Origin: Alisma plantago-aquatica
Taxonomy: Eukaryota > Streptophyta > Magnoliopsida > Alismatales > Alismataceae
Assembly (NCBI GenBank): GCA_963693085.1
Contig: OY856412.1
Location: forward strand, 1,063,538,744 to 1,063,602,743
Direction of reading: 5' to 3'
Length of the DNA stretch: 64,000 nt
Shown here: positions 35,211 through 46,074 of the stretch, piece after piece
Position numbering within the stretch: the stretch's first letter is position 1
Layout of the letters: each line of letters opens with the position of its first letter
Notes under the pieces: generated by a model
Told to the model about the DNA's origin: nothing
What the model saw: only the letters and a program-made list of their open reading frames with translations
Database searches by the model: none
Program-made: the position numbers and the translations under genes

Positions 35211-36188
35211 CTGAAATAAATACAAGTTATAATGAAGAAAAATGAGTATTGTATTAAAAAAAAGTGCATATACAATTGCATAAAAGATTGCATATACAAT
35301 TATTACAGATGAAGAAAAATTAGTACTGTACTTATATTCAACTGAAGATTGAACAATAGCGTCCTCCAACACCACCAGCTTCGTACAGTACTTATACGTA
35401 CTGCATAACAGATAGGAGTTGTATAAAATCAGTACTGTACGTATATTTAGATAAAATATTTAGTGCTGCAGAAATATTTAGTGCAGAACTAAAATTAGTG
35501 CAGAACCAACATTAGTGCATATGGGAGTTATTTATTTATACATTTGGAAGTGATTTTGAAGAGGAACATATATAGCATATGGGAGTTGTGGATGTACAAA
35601 ATATTTATACATTTGGAACTCATTTTGAAGAGCGACGTATATATCATATGGGAGTTGTGGATGTATATCTGTGTCGAAATAAAAAGAAATGAATGTGAGA
35701 TGCAGTTCTATATGATATTTGAAATAAATAGGCATGGAAGAATAGGTTGAAACAGGTGGTGCTTAACCACTGTCAGGAATAACTAATTCAAACATTTTAG
35801 GTACAGTACGTATTCATATCTTTGCTGAAAATGAAAATGGAGTGAATGTTGATGGGAAAAAGGACGTAGATAATAGAAGGGAAGGGATTTGCAGTTGCAT
35901 ATGATATTGGATATAAACAGACATTGAACGATACATAGAAACAATATGTGATTCATTTTTAACTTACTGAATGTTGGGCAGTACTGGTACGTATAGTACT
36001 TCTTCGGATCTGGGCAGAACTGGTTCGTACAGTACTTCTTCGGATCTGGGAGGAAAATGGAGGAGAAGATTGACGAGATGTGCTCCCTTGAACGACCCTC
36101 CACACCCCGCTTCATCCACTACTGAATATCATTTATTGTACTACAATTGACCTTTGAACTACTGGCCTTTTGTTGATTTTGTCACCGG

Positions 36189-38718
36189 CCCAGGCCCGCC
36201 CAGCAGTAAGTACACTTTGGGCCGAATTTTGCTTCGCGCGCGCGGGAGTCCAACCTGACCTGACTCATAGTTCTGCTTTTTTTTTTTTCTCCCATTCTGA
36301 TTTTCATTTTTCAGTTGCCAAAAGTAGTCCCGAAGCTTCTTTCCGCTGCGTGTGCTCTGCCCTTTCCGCTACGTGATCTGCCCTAGCCACCTCGCTAAGC
36401 TTCTCTCTCTAGGAAACGAGCTCCGACTAGGTACGTATTTGATGAAGCGCCTGAGATGTAACAGCCGAAAGGAAGGCTACAGACAACAGGTACGCCAGAA
36501 GCTAAGTGGGAGGACGGAGGTTGACGATGAGGTGTGAACTGCAATGGCGGTCACGTCAAAGGTGCCCTTCCTGAAGCACGATTAGAGGGACAAGCCATGA
36601 GCCGCACCAGCTCCTGCTATTTCTTAATAACCATGGCCACTTGCGTATCAGTGCGTGTGAAGTCAAGGATGAGTGCACAGAGTTGGAGCCTTGGAGGAAG
36701 AGAACGAGGAGGACAGCTTGCTGGCGGTGGCAGCGATTGATACACAACAGGCATGAGGGATTTTTCGTGATGAGCGACGGCTGCTTTGTCGGAAAGAACA
36801 GGGCATTCCCCCTTACACCTTCGTTGTATCTCGACGGCGGTACCGTGACAGTGATGTCATCATCGCCGATGGAAACCCAGCAGAATCTACCCCGTTCATG
36901 CCAGAGTATTGGTTCATGTAGTCAATCGGGAGATGTACACCTTTGCGTGATCAGGTGGTGCTGCCTGTTGTGGAATAATTTTAGGTATCATCAAATAAGA
37001 AAAATCAGACAAACAAGTCACACCTCATCAAATAAGAAAAATCAGACAAACAAGTCACACCTTTGATGTAAGGTCCTTACATTGATACTGATTGTGGTGT
37101 TTGGTCATCATAGGAAGTGGAATGCAACAAACATCAGCATTCCTATATTGTTGATTAGATACTTCAACTGCTATTACCGATATTGTTGATTAGAGCTATT
37201 GTGTTGTCATTACTGACAGCATAAAGGCTCGCATGGTGGTTTTTGCTCTGTTTGATGCCCCTGCCACCAATATTGAAGAAGCAGATTATTCGTAGTGGTC
37301 ATGAAACCAGCATGTATTGCTTGTAAAACTAATCTGGTTGCCTCCGGTTGTTCAACATGCTTTTGAATGGTTCCTCCCTTTCACCCACTGTGCTAGTGAT
37401 TGCCATTGCACTTGTGTTGGTTGTCCATGCAGAAATGGTAGATTGCTATATGCTGGTGGACATATTCTACCAGCTCCCGGATATAAACTCACCATACGTG
37501 CAAGGTGGTGTTGTGACAGAGCTAATTCACTGTTAGTACTTGCTACTACAAGCTTGACCCAACTTTGGTCGACTAAGCTGACCACCTTAGCGGTTCTTTA
37601 TTCGAAAAGTGTTTACCAAATGGAACTACATATGCAACTCCAAGTAATCCTGTAATTTAGAAAACAACAATAATTAACAAATTAGCAAATCGTCTGATTG
37701 GTAGAAACTTTCAAGGATACCACATAGACACATTTATACACATACTTATTGAAATTGACAATATGCTTAGATATGGAGTGTCAGTGCAGCTACGTGAGGT
37801 CTAGCTTGCATTCTAGTCACATCCTTCCCCCTTAGCAATCATATAAACCTATGTTCCATGGAATGATTTTAGGTATCATCAAATAAGAAAAATCAGACAA
37901 AGAAGTCAGCCACACTAGTATATATAACATGTGATAAAATCATACCATGATATCATGTCCACAATTGAGGTGGTCACCTACTGGGTGGTACTCATCAACA
38001 ACCTCCTCAGACGTTGAACATCCCACAACATTGTGTCCAAGAGGCTAATAGGATATTTCACCTTCAACCTATTGCATGCAGACTAGTTCTTGTGCAGCAA
38101 CTACCATAATCAAGCACTTGTGCAACCACATGCATTGTCTTTATTTCTGTGAGTGTATCTGACATCACAACAATAGTTGCAACTCTTGGTCCCACCTTAC
38201 TGTATAATATAATTTGAGAATCCTCATGAGGAATTTAAAAATTACGGTGAGATATGAAATATTTAAAGTAGTTGGAGGAATCAATCATCCTCATGATATG
38301 CTACTGAAGGATATGGATAGATGCAAAGAAAAAAAAGAATACAAACAACAAAATAAAGAAACTATAGAAAAAGAGACTATCTTTTCAACTGTCGTAGCTC
38401 ATACTTTGTCCTGAATAATTAGATAATTGTCTTTGCATCTTATAAACTAGGTTCACGTTTGCTTTTGTTGGAATGTATGTACCTTACAAAATATGCATAC
38501 TCCTCAATAAAATCAAAGATGGATTCTTGAATTTCAGGAAGAAAACTCCACATCTAATATTTATGGCTGAATTTTCATCCCCATCAATCAGTAACTCCAC
38601 CCTCTCATCAATCCACCCATGAAGATTTATTGATCATACCTATACACATATTTGATAGTTTAGCATATGTTTTAAATATTAAACAATGGTATTCTCTAAA
38701 TGTTTATTATGAAATGAG
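36189..38718. other. Interval between the Mutator-like and CACTA elements
   Basis: No gene supported. A T-rich then CT/GC-rich stretch (36290-36440), ending near a possible splice donor (CTAG/GTACG), looks like a plant 5' leader, but I could not follow it into a coding sequence. ORFs at 36641-37066 and 37317-37655 show no family motifs. A 37-bp tandem repeat lies at 36988-37061. Confidence 0.4.
36988..37061 (+). repeat. 37-bp tandem repeat, with a third copy 0.9 kb away
   Basis: Two adjacent copies, 36988-37024 and 37025-37061, each start TCATCAAATAAGAAAAATCA. A third copy at about 37876-37908 shares the upstream flank TGGAAT.ATTTTAGGTA as well. Confidence 0.9.
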
Positions 38719-40075
38719 CACTATAGGAAATCACATACAATTGTAATACATTCCAAACTATACAAAAGTTAAGTATCGATTATTGTGAAGAAAGATATGA
38801 ATATTCTAGAACGTAACCATGCTAGTAGTGACTTAGAACGACAACAATCAATATGCACCATACATATGTGCCAAGAGAGTGATTAGGACTCATACAAACT
38901 TCATTCAAGTGTTGTGTATTTATGGATTCACGTACACTGTCCAAATGCTTTTCAGGGTAAAGTATAGTGGGATATAATATGAAACAAACACAATTAAGTA
39001 GAAAGTTGTGAAGATCATACTGGATTTGGAGGTGATCCATCCATAGTGAAGAAACCTAAATACCATACAGTCTCTAAGAGGAGAGAGTACCATGGACCAT
39101 CCATGTTGGACCCACGAGATACATTTGTGTCAAATAAATCATAATCTATAAAATGGTTTGTTTCACTAGTCCATAGATCCCTTCATAGTTTGAATTCAAG
39201 ATTATACTCTGATAAAATTTAAATTGTCCATCTGATAAAGAGATTTGTCAAACAAGCTTATACCTGAGCAACATCATTCCCAACGTTACGGAAGAAAGTA
39301 AAACATCTTAGATTTTATGGAATACTAATCCTAGTGACTTCACTAGCATCCAGATTTAGAAGGAACTCTTCAGGGTTCATGGAAATCTCAATTGTGCACC
39401 CTATATAAGAGAAATTGAACTAAAGTTAGAAGGGTTGCATGCCATTATGATATTACATTTGAAAATCTTTAGTAAAAAAGGAAAATTAGAAGGATCTAAT
39501 GCTATCTTGTCTAACCTAACATAAATTTAGAGCATAAAGTGTCTTCACTAGGCATCCATGTAAGCAATTTAGAACCCTGCAATTCTTAGATAACAATCTA
39601 TAGACAGTAGGACCGTCATTTTAAATCTAAGGATAAACCTCATAATTAAGGAACGAAAATAAACAACTAAATTTATAGTAAGAAGAAGTTGGCATAAAGC
39701 TCAAAGTATGGAGCTAATGGGTTACCTGAGAATGATACATTGTGGTTGTTATAATAGATATCATACGGATACACAAAACCGTGGATGTTGCAAATATATA
39801 CAAGGAACCAAAAGAAAAGTAGCGGTTCTTGTTGACATCATTTAATCTTGTACAATAATCACTAACAAGAACTATATCATCAAATAATAAAAGTATACAA
39901 TTATGGGGAACTTAAATTAGGGCATCATTGAGCAAGTCATGCAACAACATAATAACATGCCAAAAGAAGGTACATTCATCAATAAAAGATACTTTTAAAT
40001 GTCTACGAAATTAAAATGAAATGAATCCTAATGCACTATGCTACAACTTAAAATATTTTCAGAGAAACATAGTCT

Positions 40076-43000
40076 TCAAATCCGATCATCCTCATAATCA
40101 TCTTCTTCATTGTTGGATTCATGCATCATACTACACCCCACATCCTGTAGTAAGGAATTGGTCAATTTTTTTATCTTACCTAATTCCTATGTTTTCAAAA
40201 AAAAATATACATAATAAGATCATATTAGTGTGTCTAACCCCATTTCTCAATTGTTCCAACTTAAGTTCAGCATTGGCAAGCGCTTCGGCATAAAATTTAG
40301 CCTCCTTTTCAATCTCCTCATAAGTTTTCTGAGCTATTTCCATGCTAGATGCTTGTCTCAACATTTGCCTTGTTACGCCACCTCCATAACCTTTTTCATA
40401 TCCACCATGATGAGCACCATATACATGGTCCATTACAGGCATGAACTCAACAGGGTTTTTACTATTTTGCACATTACGTCGTTCCGCTTCAGCTTGAACC
40501 CCCTCCTATAATGACAAACACATTGCAATCTTTATATAAATGTAGAAGAACACATGATATACAGAACAAAACACAATGAATACAAAAAAACCTACCACAC
40601 ATGTCCTAGTATGTTCATTTGGAAAGAGACCTTTCTTATTGGTATGGGAAACTACATATATAGTTAAATAAGAAGGATCTAGACCGGCTAGAATCTGAAA
40701 AAACACAAATTAGTACTAGTTATGTGATTGTCTGAAAAAAAGCAAAACATATACCATTTCATATTGCTTCTGCCTTATTGATTTTCTTCCCAAAGTGTAG
40801 GTAGGTCTAATATGTGCACAGTTGTTAGCATTTCTTAGTGCCTCTGCAATTGCTTTATCTGTGCTCCAATAATCCAATAATTTTAACCATTGATCTTGGC
40901 TAACTCTAGATTCTGGTGACACAAGAAGCTCTTCTACTCTTCTTTTCTTTAGTTGCTCCTTCAAACGAAACCTATGTGTTGAAACTGCAGTTTTCACCTT
41001 CTTTTTGCACCATTCCCTAACACGATACATGTTTGGCTTGGTTTGTTTTTCAGAACTTGTGAAGTTAAACAATTTCTGCTCCAATTGTGGTCAAAATGTT
41101 ACAAATATTGAACTATCATAGAATATATACAAAATTAAAATATAATAATGTAAATCCATTCAATTACCGTGACATCCTCCCAAACATCATCAAAGCTCTG
41201 ATCTTGGAACTCACCCCATTCCAGATGTAGTGGAAATGCATCGGTATCTCTAGCCTTCACACCCAAAAAGTTGACCAAGATTGTTGACTCACAATCAACA
41301 GGCTCATTTTGTAGTGTCTTACATTCATGCTTGCTTTTTCCAAGTGGAGGCTTCATGGAACGATATCCTGCCCACCCACGACCTTTTCTTCGATGTGTTT
41401 CATTTGGAAGTGTGTTGTCTATAAAAGTAAAATGTGTTGTAAGAAAAATTATTTATAAAAGATGTTAGCTTTGTGATATGTACTTTCAAACTCATATTCT
41501 TCAAAACGATAACCATTACCTCGATCATGAGATGCCCTTGTACGTTGATGATTCCTCATGCTAGGTTCATGTTCCATGTTTTGATTGTGTTCATCCCTAT
41601 CATTATTGCCCAAGCATTCTTCTATCTCAACATGTGAGGTTACCCTTTCTGTAAGAAAAAGTTGGATGGCTAGAATAATTAATTGATTGAAATATGATAT
41701 GCAATAGTTTTTAGAAAAATTAACTCACCAACTTCAGAAGTATTTGATGTACTTTCAACCTCAGGTTGGCTCGGTATTGCTGGCTCTTGATCCAGAAGGG
41801 GGCTTGGTATAGTTGTCTCTTCATTATCACGTGGGCTTTGGATAGTTGGTACTTCACCTCCAAAATCATCCATTGCATTAGTCATTGAGGTTGTAGGGAT
41901 ATTTGATTCCCATCTATTTATTGAATCCTCACAAAACATCATGGATTGACCTACATTTTAACTCATAATTAGTTGTTGTTTCAAGATGAAAAAACAAGTG
42001 ATGTACTTGTTACCTATTTGAAGATCTTCAATTATTTCTTGATCATCCATAACAGTGGGAATTGAATTTATAGGAGCATTGGTTGTCGAAGAAATTGGTG
42101 AACTAAGAGCCATCCTTTTAGTTCCCGTACTACTTTTAGTACACATATATGACAGTTTTCCACTTGATGAAGCTGCATAAAAATCTTCTTATGTTGTTGT
42201 TAGGAAATAAAAATATAAAAAATCTAATATTTTAGTTACCTCCACGATCTTCTCCAATTAACCCATTACCATCTGGTGAAGTAGAAATTGAATTCCTTAT
42301 TGTGCCAATTTTCTGTGCACTTGAAGTGGGAATTGGTCTCTTAATCCCTGGCCCATTTCAAGTAGAATTACTATCATTTGAAAATGCAATTTACAAGACA
42401 CATAATATATTAAGTACATGTACATGATTCTCTCCTAGAATTTTCCCAATTCATACCAGTAGAATTTGTACTACTTTGTAAATGATTCATCATTTGGTTA
42501 TTCAATCTATGAATTAGCCCTTGAATACCCACTACAGTCCCTAATCCGCTTTGAGTCAAGAGACTTGTCAGTGCATGTTTTGATGGAGCTGCATTTTCAA
42601 GATCATCTGCTACTGTTTGAAAATGTGACACTAATAAAATTACTATTTAATTTACCTATATTTCTTTCAGTCATAGAGATTTGATCAGCCATTGCATTAG
42701 AAAATGGACTCCTTATATTGCAAGAAGCTGACATCCTTTCCTTTTCTTGAGCTACGTTTCCATCACAAAAAAGTGATGTTTAAGGAGTAAAAATACACAA
42801 AATAATGTGCTTATGTAAATGCATTTTTCTTATACCTCTTTGATCATCAATTTCATTACAAAATGAATTCCTCATGTTGCTTTTCCTAGAGTTGATAGAA
42901 TTATAGATTGGCCCTTGAGATGTACTATCATTTTGTGTGCAAGAAGCCAACAACCTTCCCTTTTCTTGAGCTACATCAAAATCATAAAAAAGTGATGTTC

Positions 43001-45851
43001 AAAGAGTACAAATACACAAAGTAATTTCTTATGTAAATGTATTTTTCTTATACCCCTTTGATCCATTTCATTAGAAAATGAATTCCTCATGTTGCCTTCC
43101 CTAGGGTTGATAGAATTATGAATTGGCCCTTGAGATGTACTTCCATTTTGTGTGCAAGAAGCCGTCAACCTTCCATTTTCTTGAGCTACATAAACATCAT
43201 AAAAAAGTGATGTTCAAAGAGTAAAAATACAACCAGTAATTTACTTATATAATTTTTTTTCTTATACCCCTTTGATCCATTTCATTAAAAAATGAATTCC
43301 TGATGTTGCTTTCCCTAGGGTTGGTAGAATTTTGGATTGATCCTTGAGATGCACTGCCATTTTGTGTGCAAGAAGCCAACAACCTTCCCTTTTCTTGAGC
43401 TACAACAACATAAAAAAGTGATGTTCAAAGAGTAAAAGTACACAGTAATTTTCTTATGTAAATATATTTTTCGTATACCACTTTGATCGTCCATTTCATT
43501 AGAAAATGAATTTCTCATGTTGCTTTCCCTAGGGTTGATAGAATTGTGGATTGGCCCTTGAGATGCACTGCCATTTTGTGTGCAAGAAGACGACAGCCTT
43601 CCCTTTTCTTGAGCTACATAAACATCATAAAAAAGTGATGTTCAAAGAGTAAAAATACAACCAATAATTTGCTTATATAATTTTTTTTCTTATACCCCTT
43701 TGATCCATTTCATTAAAAAATGAATTCCTCATGTTGCTTTCCCTAGGGTTGGTAGAATTTTGGATTGATCCTTGAGATGCACTGCCATTTTGTGTGCAAG
43801 AAGCCAACAACCTTCCCTTTTCTTGAGCTACAACAACATAAAAAAGTGATGTTCAAAGAGTAAAAGTACACAATAATTTTCTTATGTAAATATATTTTTC
43901 GTATACCACTTTGATCGTCCATTTCATTAGAAAATGAATTTCTCATGTTGCTTTCCCTAGGGTTGATAGAATTGTGGATTGGTTCTTGAGATGCACTTCC
44001 ATTTTGTGTGCAAGAAGACGATAACCTTCCCTTTTCTTGAGCTACATAAACATCATAAAAAAGTGATGTTCAAAGAAAAAAAATACACAAAGTAATTTGT
44101 TTATGTATATGTATTTTTCTTGTACCCCTTTGATTGACCATTTCATTAGAAAATGAATTCCTCAAGTTGCTTTTCCTAGAGTTGATAGAATTGTGTATTG
44201 GCCCTTGAGATGTACTATCATTTTGTGTACAACAAGCCGTCAAACTTCCCTTTTCTTGAGCTACATCAACATCATAAAAAGTGATGTTCAAAGAGTAAAA
44301 ATACACAAAGTAATTTTCTTATGTAAATGTATTTTTCTTGTACCACTTTGATCGTCCATTTCATTAGAAAATGAATTCCTCATGTTGCCTTCCCTAGGGT
44401 TGATAGAATTGTGGATTGGCCCTTGAGATGCACTGCCATTTTGTGTGCAAGAAGTAGGCAACCTTCCCTTTTCTTGAGCTACATCAACATCATAAAAAGT
44501 TAATGTTCAAAGAGTAAAAATACACAAAGTATTTTTTTTACGTAAATGTATTTTTCATGTACCCCTTTGATTGTCCATTTCTTTAGAAAATGAATTCCTC
44601 ATGTTGCTTTCCCTATGGTTGATAGAATTGTTGATTGGCCCTTGAGATGCACAACCATTTTGTGTGCAAGAAGTCGTCAACCTTCCCTTTTCTTGAGCTA
44701 CATCAACATCATAAAAAAATTGATGTTCAAAGTGTATCTATGTAAATGTATTTATGTTGTACCACTTTCATATTTAGACACATTACCAATTTTCGGGTAA
44801 GAAACCAATGATTTGCCTTTTTCTTGAACTAGATAAATCATAACAAAAATATTGTTCATATTAAAAGTAAAAATAAAATATACTGATGTAATGTGTTTCT
44901 AGCATTACCCCTTTGCTCATCCACTACATTTGGTGCTGAACTTATAGGGATAATGTTTTCCCTTGCTTTCTTAGAGGTATGGCTTAATCCTTTAGAGCCT
45001 GTTGCAATTTTGGTGTAAGAACTCAATGGTTTGGTCAATGATTCAGCTGTATTTATCTCATAGATCAATACAATTAGAACAAAAAGGAACAAGAAATAAG
45101 TTAACATTTACCAAAATGATCTTGTGGATTAGGAGAACTAAAAACTGGTTGTTTTGACCCAAGCCCACATTGAGATAAAACTTCCAACATTTTTCTTGTA
45201 TGAGCTGTATTCAAAATAATTTTTTGAAGGTTGATTGAAATATAAAATTAATAAAATCAATGTATTGATTACCTAGGCGTGCATCTTTCATTAACCCCTC
45301 ACCACATGCTGCAAAAGGAACTGAATTATCAGGGATTTGCCTTTCTCTTACTTTGGAAGAAGAATCTGCCATTCTTTTAGACCCTTTAGAAGTATGAATC
45401 AACATTGTGGAATTACGAATCATCTCTTTAAACCCTGTAGAAGTATGAATCATCTCAATAGAAGCATTTAACTTAGATCATTTCACTTTTAAATATAAAA
45501 TATTTATAATATGAATAAAATACCTTTATCACCCATGCCAGTTTGACTATATGAATCCAACACTTTTTGGAGTTCCTTTTCTTGGGGATTAGAAGGGTGA
45601 TCTTTGACTATTTTTGTCTTTTGAGCAGCACCTAAGAAAACCATAACAGAACGTCGTATAGATTATCTCAAAAAAGTAAGAAACAAGAAAATCTTACGTG
45701 CTATAGAAGACAACAATTGTTTTTCTGATCCAGATGATTCATCATCATATGGAGACACATTATGAGCCGCTGGAGAATTCTTATTTTCAACTATTTTGTT
45801 TTCAGCTTGTACCACTTCTTCTAAAGACTTCATCTTCTTCTTGGGTGGCAT
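40076..45851 (-). CDS. CACTA second gene (Transposase_24 / TNPA-like), multi-exon
   Basis: It begins 'MPPKKKMKSLEEVVQ' at 45851 and ends at a TGA at 40076-40078 after an acidic tail ('NNEEDDYEDDRI'). Many short phase-compatible exons follow the start, including the 44-residue exon array (42.8-44.7 kb) and Ser/Thr/Asn-rich linkers. The conserved C-terminal part lies in exons at about 41420-41170, 41080-40755, 40695-40587 and 40504-40238. It matches the Transposase_24 (PF03004) layout: 'WEDVT', 'YRVREWCKKKVKTA', 'VSQDQWLKLLDYWSTDKAI', 'HTLG'-like 'YTLGRKSIRQ', 'VVSHTNKKGLFPNE', then a C-terminal coiled-coil helix. In En/Spm the second product binds subterminal repeats and assists excision. I saw no stop inside the conserved exons. 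Upstream exon limits are approximate, and 5' exons shared with the TNP2 transcript are possible. Confidence 0.75.
42830..44780 (-). repeat. Tandem array of about nine symmetric-phase exons (132 nt exon plus about 83 nt intron)
   Basis: Units recur about every 211-220 bp. Unit 3' ends lie near 42838, 43053, 43268, 43478, 43693, 43904, 44124, 44341 and 44560, with degenerate copies near 42660-42800 and 44765-44830. In one unit the exon is exactly 43399-43268 (132 nt, 44 residues). It has acceptor TAG and donor GG/GTATAAG and is phase 1 at both ends, so copies can be added without a frameshift. Each encodes a variant of 'AQEKGRLLASCTQN' to 'MRNSFSNEMD'. Units at 43268-43694 and 43693-44120 are nearly identical as pairs (offset 428), showing recent two-unit duplication. 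Confidence 0.9.
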
Positions 45852-46074
45852 ATTTGCATTCAAATATGTTAAAATTAAATATAAAAAACTTGTATCTTAC
45901 AATTCATAATAAAATTTGTATGAAATATTCTATCAAAATGAAACATAGATAAGAATTTCTCAACAAATAAATACCTCTGGTGTACTCTTTAATATCTTGA
46001 TGGATATTTAAAGTTCTACATAAATCTATATCATTGACTAAATCCGAGTGAACCCAATTGTTATCGTAGTCGGC

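Larger units (their letters stand above)
22511..36034. repeat. Dispersed TACTGTAC / GTACAGTA motif, confined to the Mutator-like element
   Basis: The 8-mer TACTGTAC, usually extended to AGTACTGTACTT, or its complement recurs throughout the non-coding parts of the element. By hand I count about 25 exact copies between 22500 and 25140, against well under one expected. Further dense clusters lie in the introns between 26500 and 29600, in 30300-31250 and in 33000-36034. Exons of the two genes are almost free of it; one exact copy lies in transposase exon 4 near 32230. I noticed no comparable clustering elsewhere in the window. One-base variants (TATTGTAC, TACTGTAT) are interspersed. Confidence 0.9.
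21993..36188. mobile_element. Mutator-like element (Kaonashi/VANDAL-like) carrying ULP1-type and FAR1/MURA genes
   Basis: This block of about 14 kb has two convergent genes: a ULP1-like protease gene (+, 25163-29860) and a FAR1/MURA-type transposase (-, 34311-31369). Mutator-like elements that carry ULP-like genes are known from plants as Kaonashi elements, and VANDAL elements likewise carry extra genes beside the transposase. The dispersed TACTGTAC motif runs from about 22511 to 36034 and marks the minimum extent. As tentative ends I give the 11-mer CCGGTGACAAA at 21993-22003, which occurs inverted at 36178-36188. I found no matching 8-11 bp target duplication there, so the ends are unproven. 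Both genes carry lesions, so this copy is probably no longer autonomous. Confidence 0.75.

Noticed and set aside
22511..36034. TACTGTAC clusters as a CRISPR-like array or satellite
   Set aside because: Spacing is irregular, the repeat is only 8-12 bp, and copies lie within eukaryotic introns. Neither array type fits.
37317..37655. Overlapping ORFs on both strands of 37.3-37.7 kb
   Set aside because: Several frames are open at once and none shows a family motif. Insufficient to call a gene.
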